Positions 44,423 to 52,862 of a stretch of DNA of 64,000 nucleotides are shown piece by piece; the first letter of the stretch is position 1; the number at the start of each line of letters is the position of its first letter. The translations under genes and the position numbers were made by a program. This stretch comes from CAWIOX01 sp963837775 (lineage in GTDB: Bacteria > Pseudomonadota > Gammaproteobacteria > Burkholderiales > Burkholderiaceae_D), in the NCBI GenBank assembly GCA_963837775.1, contig CAWIOX010000018.1, positions 62,001 to 126,000 on the forward strand, given 5' to 3'. The notes under the pieces are model-generated. The model was not told where the DNA came from. It ran no database searches and saw only the letters and a list, made by a program, of their open reading frames with translations.

Positions 44423-46640
44423 TTATAGCGGGGGCTTGGCCATGGCTGCGGTTTTTTCTGACAGATTGCGACGTACCGCTTCAAGCGGAATGAAGTAACC
44501 TTTGGCATCGATGGCGGTGAGCGGCAGCGACGCTTTTTCGCGTGCCTTGCGCTCTTTGGCCAGCGGCGGGCAGGCATGGTCGTCGTAATACAAGACCATG
44601 CAGTCGAGGCATTGCATGCACTCGGTCTGATCGATTTTACCAGCAGCATCAATGGCATGCGAGCCGCAGCCGCTGGCGCAGGCATGACAGGTTTGGCATT
44701 CGGTTTTGCGCTTGAGGCCGAACAGGCGCAACTTGCTCGGGATCGCCAGTCCGGCACCTAGCGGGCAAATGTACTTGCAATACGGCCGCTCGCTGAAAAA
44801 TGATAAGCCGAGGATGCCGCCGATGAACAGCCAGAACGGCCATGTGCGATTCCATACCCCGACCAGGAAGGTGGTCTTGAAGGGTTCGATTTCAGCCAGA
44901 TGCTCGGCCATTTCCATCGAGTAAAACGAAGTGCCGAGCAAGACGAAAAAGATCGCGTATTTGATCCATTTGAGCTTGTCATGCAGTTTCTTTGGCAGCA
45001 GGCGCTGGAAGCGTTGCAATCCCAATAGTTTGCCTGCACTCAATGCCAGTTGTTGCAGCGAGCCGAATGGACACAACCAGCCGCAGAACACGCCACGGCC
45101 CCAGATCAGCACGGTGATGATGATGAACCACCAGAACACGAAGATGAACGGGTCGGACAGGAACAGCTCCCACTTCCACTGGTGAATCAGCGAATGGAAC
45201 CAGGTCATGATCTGCGTGATGCTGGGCTGTGCCTTCAGATAAAAGCCGAGGAAAGCAACGCTGGCGATCCATAGTAAGTGACGCGGCCTTGAAATCCAGG
45301 GCTTGTGCTTGCGGCTGGAAATGCGCACCAACCTGTCGCGTTGCGAATACATCAGCGCTGCAAAGCCTAGAATCAGCACGAACAACACGATTTCCAGTTT
45401 CCGGCCCAGCCAGATCGCCTTCCATGCCGCTTGCGGACGATGGACGACAGGATGCCCGCCTTCGAGATATCTTTCCGGTAGCCAAAACTCCTGGTCGAAA
45501 TGGGCAAAAGTCTTGATGCCGCTCTGGGCATCGGTCTTGTTGGCTAAAAATGTCAGCTGCCAGGGCCAGGCGGGGTTGAAGTTGGCAGAACGGACAATGA
45601 AAATCGCCGGATTCCTTGTAGCCCGGTACATCGGCTGGCTGCAAATGATAGAGATTCAGGTAATCGGTATCGCGGAAGGTAAATGTCTCCGGATCTTGGC
45701 GCACCTGAATCCGGTCATAAATCCCGCCGCGCACATATCCTGAACCCTTGAATGAGCTTTGGCCATTGGCGATAACAAAAATGGCGTGCTCGTTCGGCTT
45801 CAAATCCTGCATCAGGCGCGCATAGCCATGTTCGCCCAGCAAGTTGTTGCCGATCGACGGTACATTCAGGTAGCCGAAATACAAATCCATGTAAGGCTGG
45901 CTGGTATCGGCACTGCCCACTTCAGAGGCGGAGACCAGCAGGTGCTGTACGCTGCCTTCTTTGATCAGAGCCGCCCAGTCGAGTTGAGACTTGATTGCGG
46001 TAAATCGTGCAGCTGGTCGCGGCGTGCTCTTGATGATCCCTACTTGCCTGCCAATTTCATAAGCACTACGGGAAATTACCTGATTTTCGGCAATTGCGGT
46101 AACCGTCGCGCCACTGATCGCATCCAGGCTGAGCGCGCCATCGTCATTCTGGCCCTGGCCGATGACCAGCTTGGAATCAGCGGACTTGCCGATGTATTGG
46201 TGAATGAAACTGAGCAATTTCGATTCGGGAATGCCGGCCAGCAGGATCGGTTCCGAATGCTTCAGTACGCGTACGCCGGTGATGATCCCGCGCGTATCCA
46301 TGCCGATCAGCGTAATCACCGGCTTGCCGGAATATGCCGGAATATCGACTACATCGGTCGACAGGAAAACATAACCGACCAGACGTGTTTTGCCATTTTC
46401 CACTGCATAAGCATCAACGTAATTTGGCGAGCCCTTGCGTACCGAGAACTGCTGTGCTGATGGCATTACATCACGGCAGGGCGCAAGCGCACACAAATCC
46501 TGCCCGTGCAGAAGCTGCTCAGGCAGTTCCGCGTCATACACTGAGGCACTTGCCTGCGTCGCAAACAAAAGAAATATCCAAGCCGCCAACAACATCAGGA
46601 TGTGTGGCAGAGAGCGCGAATGTTCAGTGTGGTGTTTCAT
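44423..46640 (-). pseudogene. nosR: NosR, N2O-respiration flavoprotein, frameshifted
   Basis: The first part from ATG 46640 has a signal peptide, then an FMN-binding domain (DAISGATVTAIAENQVISRSA, the Thr being the FMN attachment site). After the stretch DVPGYKES the frame shifts. The rest (FIVRSANFNPAWPWQLTFL, five membrane helices, CGWLCPFGSLQQ, CKYICPLGAGLA, and the two 4Fe-4S groups in CQTCHACASGCGSHA and CMQCLDCMVLYYDDHAC) is read from the second frame to 44423. One extra G near 45605-45610 accounts for it. NosR links the quinol pool to NosZ and is needed for nos expression. All catalytic motifs survive, so a sequencing error is likely. Confidence 0.9.
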
Positions 46641-46881
46641 AAAACCCAGGAGGTTGGTTGCATCTCGGATCGGCGATGATCGGGGGCTGAGATGTGGCAT
46701 TCCGCCTATTTTGCATTGTGACCAAATGCTGGAAGAATGAGGAAAATCGGGTACTGATAATACTTATGAACGGATGCTGCTGAAGTAGTCAGTGCACCAA
46801 GCTACCATAAAAAAATAATGTCTGCTGTGTCTGGGGAACCAGGAAATGCCGCGAAGCTTGCAAGCTTCGCGGCAATCCTGT
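46641..46881. other. nosZ-nosR intergenic region
   Basis: 241 bp on the coding (minus) strand between nosZ and nosR. It contains the long palindrome at 46847-46874, and otherwise no promoter or Fnr box that I can recognise. nosR may therefore depend on read-through from nosZ. Confidence 0.5.
46847..46874. other. Perfect 28-bp palindrome between nosZ and nosR
   Basis: Arms TGCCGCGAAGCTTG and CAAGCTTCGCGGCA without a loop base, seven bases after the nosZ stop. In the minus-strand RNA it makes a very stable hairpin. The next T-run on that strand is about 30 nt further, so full termination is unlikely. Partial termination or 3'-end protection of nosZ mRNA, giving more NosZ than NosR, is the probable effect. 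Confidence 0.8.
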
Positions 46882-48825
46882 TTAAGCTTCTACCAGGAAA
46901 CGGCTACGCATTTCCAGATGCAGCGCGTGACAGAAGTGTGTGCAATAAATCCAGTAAGCACCTGCGTGGTCTGCCTTGAATGTGACCGATTTGGTTTCTT
47001 GTGCATTGACGATAAAGTTGATGTTGTAGGTCGGAATGGCGCAACCATGCGTCAAATCCTCAACCTTGTCATGGTTGGTTAGCGTAATTGTGACCTCGTC
47101 GCCTTTCTTGACCTTGATGATAGGCATGCTGTAGTTCGGCGCCTGTGACATCAGACGTACATGCACCTTGTTGCCCTTGCGCTCTATACCCGCATTCTCC
47201 GGCTTGACCGCATTCGCAAAGTCATCCATGTTGTAGATCTGGCTCGTCTTGACGACATCGCGACGCACGATGATGCCGTCATGCGGTTCCGAATACGCCG
47301 TATGATCGGCAATGTGCAGCATTTTCTCGCCGCTGATGTCGATCAGTTGCTCTGTTTCAGGATGGAGAGGTCCAACCGGCAAGAACCGATCCTTGGAGAA
47401 TTTATTGCCTGAATTCAGGTATTTTCCATCGCATTCCTTGGTTTCACCCATCGATGAATAGTTATGGCCAGGCTGGTAATGCACGTCCATCTTTTCAATC
47501 ACCGGTTTCACCGTCTTGTCACCCTTGAACTGGGCGATGGCTTTATCGACATTCCATTTGACGACCTGGCTATCCAGGAATAGCGAGGTGTACGCATTGC
47601 CTTTGCCATCGAAGGCGGTATGCAATGGGCCCAGGCCGATTTCCGGTTCCGCGACGACGGCATCGCGTTCGGTTTTCAGATCGCCATCAAACCATTTGCT
47701 CACCAGCGACAGATCGATCACGGTGGCGGTCGGTGACAGCTTGCCGGAGCAAACGAAATACTTGCCGTCCGGGCTGGCATTGACGCCGTGAGGATTTTTT
47801 CCGACCGGGACATAACAGGTCACCGAAGTCTTCGGGTCCGGGTTGGCGGCCTTGCGGCCATCGACCACCGGCACCTTGGAGGAACCGATCGTCGTGAATT
47901 TGCCATCCTTGACCATTTGCTCGACCCGGGCAATGTTAAAGAAGACGCAGGCATCACGCTCGGCGGCCATCATGCCGGTCAAATCGGCGGCATTTTCGGT
48001 GTTGTACTGATTCGTAGCGGCCAGCTTGCCGTCATACGATGTTGCGGTCAGATCCATATTGCCATCGACACGGCATTGCCAACGCACTTCCATCGTGGCG
48101 GCATCTACGCATGTGAACAGGCAGCCCCATTTGCTTGGATCATCCAGATCGCGGCCATCGTTCGGCAGCGGGGTGTGGAACTCGGCAGAGCAGAATACAC
48201 GGGTGGTGTAATTGATTTTTTCATCAACCGGGTCGCGCTTGTCTGGAAAGATGCCGTGCATACCCATGACGTTCGGCAATTGGGTAATCTTGTCGCACTC
48301 CATCGTATCCATGCGGATACGCGCCAGGCGCGAATGGATCTTGTCGTTGACAAACAGCCAGCGGCCATCGTAGGTGCCATCCTTGTAACTGCCGTGCAAG
48401 TGATGGGTATCGCCAGTGGTGTATTTCAGGCTGCCATCGGGCTTGGTGCCCATGATCGCCTTCGATTCATTAGTAATGCCCCAGCCCACCATGCAGTCGA
48501 TATTGAATACCGGAATCCGCTTCAAGGTGCGGCCGGACGGAAGCCCCAATACCCGCGCTTCTCCGCCGTGTCCTGCACTGATAAATGCGTAGTATTGATC
48601 AAGTTGGCCAGGCGCTACTTCGGTGCCGCCACCAGCAACTGCTTTAACGGCAGTAGCCGAAGCCGAGCCCGCTGCTTTGCTTGCGGAACCCTGTTCTTTG
48701 CATCCGCCCAATCCCAGCGACAGGCCTGCACCAGTCAAACCCAGTAACGCGCTTTTACCCAAAAAGCTGCGGCGGTTTGGCTTTGCTAATTCGACTTCTG
48801 GTTGTTGCTTCTTGTCGCTGTCCAT
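46882..48825 (-). CDS. nosZ: Nitrous-oxide reductase
   Basis: 647 residues, clade I type with a twin-arginine signal (NRRSFLGKSALLGL, residues 17-30). A seven-bladed propeller holds the CuZ histidines (DTHHLHGSYKDGTYDG and the AEFHTP region among others). A cupredoxin domain has the CuA ligands in YCTHFCHALHLEM (C-x3-C-x3-H-x2-M) near the C-terminus. It reduces N2O to N2 in the periplasm. A cysteine at residue 42 directly after LGLGG could serve as a lipobox. It is the first gene of the cluster, behind an Fnr/Dnr-type promoter. Confidence 0.96.
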   Translation of the reverse strand: MDSDKKQQPEVELAKPNRRSFLGKSALLGLTGAGLSLGLGGCKEQGSASKAAGSASATAVKAVAGGGTEVAPGQLDQYYAFISAGHGGEARVLGLPSGRTLKRIPVFNIDCMVGWGITNESKAIMGTKPDGSLKYTTGDTHHLHGSYKDGTYDGRWLFVNDKIHSRLARIRMDTMECDKITQLPNVMGMHGIFPDKRDPVDEKINYTTRVFCSAEFHTPLPNDGRDLDDPSKWGCLFTCVDAATMEVRWQCRVDGNMDLTATSYDGKLAATNQYNTENAADLTGMMAAERDACVFFNIARVEQMVKDGKFTTIGSSKVPVVDGRKAANPDPKTSVTCYVPVGKNPHGVNASPDGKYFVCSGKLSPTATVIDLSLVSKWFDGDLKTERDAVVAEPEIGLGPLHTAFDGKGNAYTSLFLDSQVVKWNVDKAIAQFKGDKTVKPVIEKMDVHYQPGHNYSSMGETKECDGKYLNSGNKFSKDRFLPVGPLHPETEQLIDISGEKMLHIADHTAYSEPHDGIIVRRDVVKTSQIYNMDDFANAVKPENAGIERKGNKVHVRLMSQAPNYSMPIIKVKKGDEVTITLTNHDKVEDLTHGCAIPTYNINFIVNAQETKSVTFKADHAGAYWIYCTHFCHALHLEMRSRFLVEA

Positions 48826-48916
48826 TCATTTTCTCCATTAATTACAAATCACTGAATCATTCATCTTCGGCCATGCATTTGTTCGCGTGCCTATCCCAAT
48901 CTTCTTGCGCCTGCGC

Positions 48917-48958
48917 ATTGTCGGCTTTTGACCGCATAAAAAAAATGATCTGGATCAA
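48917..48958 (-). promoter_or_regulatory. nosZ promoter with Fnr/Dnr box
   Basis: ATGAT-CTGG-ATCAA (48945-48958) matches the Fnr/Dnr consensus TTGAT-N4-ATCAA in nine of ten positions. On the minus strand a GACAAT -10 (plus-strand 48917-48922) lies so that the start near 48910 puts the box centre at -41.5, the class II activation position. Leader length to nosZ would be about 85 nt. Confidence 0.75.
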
Positions 48959-49228
48959 CGCAGTCGGTAATCGACCTTAATAAGGATGATCGATTTCATT
49001 AGTCCAGCATAGAGCGAGAACCTGGCTGGCGCTATAAACAGTCGGGGTATTTAAGACGGCAAGTTAGCTAGAGCGGCGCAGTCAGAATGACTATGCGCGC
49101 GGCTTTCGTATAGTTCGTATGGCCTATCCCCATGGATGGAGGAATAGGGTTTGCCAGCGCCGCTGCGGGACCGGACAACGGGCAAAGTTATTCTAAATCA
49201 AGGGTTTCCAAAAAATGCATTTTTGCGG

Positions 49229-49281
49229 TTGACCGACACTACCTGTAGTTATTATTCTTTAAAAACTACAACATGTTGTGT
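49229..49281 (+). promoter_or_regulatory. nrdD promoter with two NrdR-like boxes
   Basis: A -35 TTGACC (49229-49234) and -10 TTATTC (49252-49257), 17-bp spacer. NrdR-box-like ACACTACCTGTAGTTA (49236-49251, 11 of 16 to ACACWATATATWGTGT) fills the spacer. A second, CTACAACATGTTGTGT (49266-49281, 12 of 16), begins 30 bp further, about three helical turns, the spacing known for NrdR pairs. Confidence 0.65.
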
Positions 49282-49298
49282 TTTCAGGAGCGTTTATC

Positions 49299-51311
49299 GT
49301 GCCGCAGTCTACGTATGTTTTGTCCCATGTCAGCAAGCGCGACGGCAGCCGCAAGCCGTTTGATGCCGCAAAAATCCGGCTGGCGCTGGCGCGTGCCGGC
49401 CTGGCCAGCGGCGAGTTCGGCGCGCAAGAAGCGGCGCGCCTGACCGAACAGGCGGTGCTGCCGGCCATCCAGCGGCTTGGTTCCGACATGCCGCAGATCG
49501 AACAGATCCAGGATGCGGTCGAGGCGGCCTTGTTCGATGCCGCCTACCGCCAGACCCTGCGCGCGTATATCGTGTATCGGGAGCAACACAGGAAGCTGCG
49601 CGACGACAGCAAGACGCTGGTCGACGTCGAAGCGTCGATGAACGAGTATCTGCAGCAGCGCGACTGGCGCGTCAACGCCAATGCGAATCAGGGCTATTCT
49701 CTGGGCGGGCTGATCCTCAACGTGTCGGGCAAGGTGATTGCCAATTACTGGCTCAGCCATGTGTATCCGCCGCAAGTCGGCGACGCCCATCGCAATGCCG
49801 ACCTGCACATCCACGACCTCGACATGCTGGCCGGCTATTGCGCCGGCTGGTCGCTGCGCACTCTGCTCAATGAAGGCTTGAACGGCGTGCCGGGCAAGGT
49901 CGAGTCCGGCCCGCCGCTGCACATGTCGAGCGCGGTCGGGCAAATCGTCAACTTTCTCGGCACGCTGCAAAACGAATGGGCCGGCGCGCAGGCGTTCAGT
50001 TCCTTCGACACTTACATGGCGCCGTATGTGCGCAAGGACCGGCTCGATTACGCCAGCGTCAAGCAGTCGATCCAGGAGCTGATCTACAACCTGAACGTGC
50101 CGTCGCGCTGGGGCACCCAGACGCCGTTTACCAACCTGACCTTCGACTGGGTCTGCCCGGAAGACCTGCGCGACAATGTGCCGCTGATCGGCGGCGTCGA
50201 GATGCCGTTCACTTACGGCGAACTGCAGTGCGAGATGGACATGATCAACCGCGCCTACATCGAGGTGATGATGGCCGGCGATGCCAAGGGCCGGGTGTTC
50301 ACGTTCCCGATCCCGACTTACAACATGACCGAGGATTTCGACTGGTACAGCCCGAATGCCGAGCTGCTGTTCGAGATGACGGCCAGGTACGGCCTGCCTT
50401 ACTTCCAGAACTTCATCAATTCGGAACTCAAGCCGAACATGATCCGCTCGATGTGCTGCCGGCTGCAGCTCGACCTGCGCGAGCTGCTCAAGCGCGGCAA
50501 CGGCCTGTTCGGCTCGGCCGAGCAAACCGGCTCGCTGGGCGTGGTCACGATCAACTGCGCGCGGCTCGGTTACCTGCACCGGGGCGACGAGGCGGGATTG
50601 CTGCAACGCCTCGACACGCTGCTGGAACTGGGCAAGGTCAGCCTGGAAATCAAGCGCAAGGTGATCCAGCGCCATATGGACAACGGGCTGTTCCCCTACA
50701 CCAAGCGTTACCTGGGCACGCTGCGCAACCATTTTTCGACGCTGGGCGTGAACGGCATCAACGAGATGATCCGCAATTTCACGGCGGACGCACACGACAT
50801 CAGCACGGAATGGGGCCATGCGTTTGCAGTGCGCCTGCTGGACCATGTGCGGGCCCGGATGCTGGCATTCCAGGATGAAACCGGCCACATGTACAACCTG
50901 GAGGCGACGCCTGCCGAAGGCACCACCTACCGCTTCGCGAAGGAAGACAAGAAGCGCTTTGCCGACATCCTGCAGGCCGGCACCGCGGACATGCCGTACT
51001 ACACCAACTCGTCGCAATTGCCGGTCGGGTATACCGATGACCCGTTCGAGGCGCTGGAGATGCAGGACGATCTGCAGCGCAAATATACCGGCGGCACCGT
51101 GCTGCACCTGTACATGACCGAGCCGCTGTCGAGCGCCGATGCGTGCCGGATGCTGATCCAGCGCGCGCTGTCGCGCTTCACGCTGCCCTACATCACGGTC
51201 ACGCCGACCTTTTCGATCTGTCCGAAGCACGGCTATCTCGGCGGCCGCCACGATTTTTGTCCGAAATGCGATGCCGAACTGATCGCACGCAAGCAGCTTG
51301 CAGCAACCTAA
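49299..51311 (+). CDS. nrdD: Anaerobic (class III) ribonucleotide reductase, large part
   Basis: 670 residues from GTG 49299, chosen for its AGGAG ten bases upstream; GTG 49278 is in frame. ATP-cone at residues about 5-95 (VSKRDGSRKPFDAAKIRLALARAG). The catalytic barrel includes DLHIHDLDMLAGYCAGWSL, MCCRLQLDLRELL and FGSAEQTGSLGVVTINCARLGYL. The C-terminal zinc site is CPKHGYLGGRHDFCPKC. The protein ends about ten residues after the zinc site. The glycyl-radical motif expected next is missing here and is found in the following small gene. It reduces nucleoside triphosphates without oxygen. Confidence 0.92.
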   Translation: MPQSTYVLSHVSKRDGSRKPFDAAKIRLALARAGLASGEFGAQEAARLTEQAVLPAIQRLGSDMPQIEQIQDAVEAALFDAAYRQTLRAYIVYREQHRKLRDDSKTLVDVEASMNEYLQQRDWRVNANANQGYSLGGLILNVSGKVIANYWLSHVYPPQVGDAHRNADLHIHDLDMLAGYCAGWSLRTLLNEGLNGVPGKVESGPPLHMSSAVGQIVNFLGTLQNEWAGAQAFSSFDTYMAPYVRKDRLDYASVKQSIQELIYNLNVPSRWGTQTPFTNLTFDWVCPEDLRDNVPLIGGVEMPFTYGELQCEMDMINRAYIEVMMAGDAKGRVFTFPIPTYNMTEDFDWYSPNAELLFEMTARYGLPYFQNFINSELKPNMIRSMCCRLQLDLRELLKRGNGLFGSAEQTGSLGVVTINCARLGYLHRGDEAGLLQRLDTLLELGKVSLEIKRKVIQRHMDNGLFPYTKRYLGTLRNHFSTLGVNGINEMIRNFTADAHDISTEWGHAFAVRLLDHVRARMLAFQDETGHMYNLEATPAEGTTYRFAKEDKKRFADILQAGTADMPYYTNSSQLPVGYTDDPFEALEMQDDLQRKYTGGTVLHLYMTEPLSSADACRMLIQRALSRFTLPYITVTPTFSICPKHGYLGGRHDFCPKCDAELIARKQLAAT

Positions 51312-51332
51312 CTACCCACCAGGAAAAACACC

Positions 51333-51525
51333 ATGAACGACCTCAGCCTTCAAACTGCCCCGCAAACCATCATCCTGAGCGATGCCGAGCGCCAGCCCTG
51401 CGAAATCTGGACCCGCGTGATGGGCTACCACCGGCCGCTATCGTCATTCAATACCGGCAAGAAAGGCGAGTTCCATGAGCGCACTTATTTCGACGAGCGA
51501 CGTGCGCTGCCCGATCAGCCATTAA
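51333..51525 (+). CDS. Separate C-terminal glycyl-radical module of NrdD
   Basis: Small gene with its own AGGA ribosome site, 21 bp after the nrdD stop and in the same frame. It encodes CEIWTRVMGYHRPLSSFNTGKKGEFHERTYFDE. The VMGYHRP segment looks like the glycyl-radical site that normally ends NrdD. As read, the frame runs on to 51704. Adding one base near 51513-51522 gives a stop at about 51525 and at the same time opens the overlapping nrdG frame. The product should associate with NrdD to complete the active site. Confidence 0.75.
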
Positions 51526-52235
51526 CCAGGCGGCCAGGCGCTGGCCCAAGGTGGGCGGCGTCACGCCGTTTTCCGCGACCGATTATCCGGGCAAGCTGGC
51601 GGCGGTGCTCTTCATCCAGGGCTGTCCGTGGCGCTGCGGCTATTGCCACAATCCGCACCTGCAGCCGCGCACCGGCGCCAGCCCGCTGCCGTGGCAGCAG
51701 GTGATCGAGTTGCTGCGGCGCCGCGTCGGCCTGATCGATGCGGTGGTGTTCAGCGGCGGCGAACCGACCACCGATCCGGCGCTGGCTGACGCGATTTTGG
51801 CGGTGAAGGAGCTGGGTTTCGCGATCGGCCTGCATACCGCCGGCGCCTATCCGCAGCGATTGGCCGCCATCCTGCCGCTGCTCGACTGGGTCGGGATCGA
51901 TGTCAAGGCGCCGTTCGAGCACTATGCGCGGATCACCGGCGTCGCCGGCAGCGGCGTCCAGGCCCGCGCCTGCGTCGAGGCGGTGATCGCCAGCGGCGTG
52001 CGCCATGAATGCCGCACCACGGTCCATCCGGCCTTGCTGGCCGAGGCCGAGATCCTGGCGCTGGCACGCGACCTTGGCCGGCAGCGGGGTGCAAGACTAC
52101 GCGCTGCAGCTTTTCCGCGCGACCGGCTGCAATGACGCCGCGCTGAACGCCGGCGCGGTGGCCGCTTATCCCGGCGCACAGTTGCAATCGCAGCTGGCGG
52201 CGCTGTTCCCGCGCTTCACCATGCGCCGGGCCTGA
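51475..52235 (+). pseudogene. nrdG: Anaerobic ribonucleotide reductase activating protein, two frameshifts
   Basis: Radical SAM activase that installs the glycyl radical. The main frame holds VGGVTPFSATDYPGKLAAVLFIQGCPWRCGYCHNPH with the CxxxCxxC iron-sulfur motif, FSGGEPTTDPAL, and GIDVKAPFEHY. The likely ATG at 51475 is in another frame, separated by a missing base near 51513-51522. The C-terminal SGVQDYALQLFRATGC ... is in a third frame after an indel near 52074-52088, ending at 52235. With both corrected the protein is about 250 residues. Both errors leave the protein sequence perfectly legible. Confidence 0.85.
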
Positions 52236-52283
52236 GGGTTTTTCCTGCCATTTTTGTTGTTGCATGGGTATTTTGGCTGAAAA

Positions 52284-52354
52284 AAATACTGGGTGGTGTA
52301 TTTTTAAAGTGCCAATGAAATCATGCGGCAGGCATATGATTTCGATGCATACCC
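52284..52354 (+). repeat. Dispersed intergenic repeat, copy C
   Basis: AAATAC-N8-GTATTT at 52284-52303 with a T-run, ATGCGGCA at 52323-52330 and ATACCC at 52349-52354. It starts 49 nt after the nrdG stop, same orientation. Motif distances 39 and 26 equal copies B and D. Confidence 0.8.
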
Positions 52355-52457
52355 CCATCATATCCATTCATGGCTAGGAGGCTGTGCCGGGTTTCGGTGA
52401 GTTTTCCCCACGTGTCCTATGATTTCAACAGGGGGTTGCGAGTACAGGAGGAAAGCG

Positions 52458-52862
52458 ATGGCCACTTCACTGAAAGAGCAGGCGGCGTTCAGTGCGCGTC
52501 TGAAGCAGGCGCTGCACCAGGCCGGTTATGCCGAGATCAGCGCCAGCCAGTTGGCGCGCGAATTCAATCTGCGCTACGGCGGCGCGCCGGTCAGCGTGCA
52601 TGCGGCGCGCAAGTGGCTTAACGGCGAGACGATTCCGACCCAGCAAAAACTGCTTGTGTTCGCGCAGTGGCTGGGGGTCGCGGCGGAATGGCTGCGTTAC
52701 GACGGGGTCGAGCGGGCGGCGCAGCATGACTATGCGCAGCTGCCGCCGCACCTGACGGCGGCCGATATTCAGCTATTGGCCGACTTGCACTTGCTGGACG
52801 CGCAGCACCGGCTGCTGGCGCGTGAATTCATTCGTTTGCTGCTGCGGATCACGCGTCCTTGA
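52458..52862 (+). CDS. XRE-type helix-turn-helix DNA-binding protein
   Basis: 134 residues from ATG 52458 with AGGAGGAAAG as a strong ribosome site. The N-terminal half has FSARLKQALHQAGYAEISASQLAREFNLRYGGAPVSVHAARKWLNGETIPTQQKLLVFAQWLGV, a lambda-repressor-like fold related to those found in Burkholderiales next to anaerobic genes. The C-terminal half is helical (LPPHLTAADIQLLADLHLLDAQHRLLAREFIRLLLR). Targets unknown. It converges on the zinc-binding protein gene with a 14-bp overlap. Confidence 0.78.
   Translation: MATSLKEQAAFSARLKQALHQAGYAEISASQLAREFNLRYGGAPVSVHAARKWLNGETIPTQQKLLVFAQWLGVAAEWLRYDGVERAAQHDYAQLPPHLTAADIQLLADLHLLDAQHRLLAREFIRLLLRITRP

Larger units (their letters stand above)
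48826..49298. other. Divergent regulatory region between nosZ and nrdD
   Basis: 473 bp without a gene. The nosZ-proximal side carries an Fnr/Dnr box and -10 (48917-48958). The nrdD-proximal side carries a promoter with two NrdR-like boxes (49229-49281). In the middle are short palindromes (CCTTAATAAGG near 48977) and no coding frame that I can support. Confidence 0.7.

Noticed and set aside
44380..44757. Longer N-terminus for NosD
   Set aside because: The extra residues overlap nosR out of frame and look non-coding; TTG 44379 has a ribosome site and opens directly into a signal peptide.
49033..49130. Sixth copy of the dispersed repeat (GGGGTATTT ... GCGGCGCA ... CTATCCCC)
   Set aside because: Lacks the ATAC-N8-GTAT hairpin and the spacing does not match.
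49284..51251. Very long open frame (655 codons) on the minus strand opposite nrdD
   Set aside because: It mirrors nrdD codon phase in GC-rich DNA and its translation (many His, Gln, Arg, Val) matches no family; nrdD is clearly the real gene.
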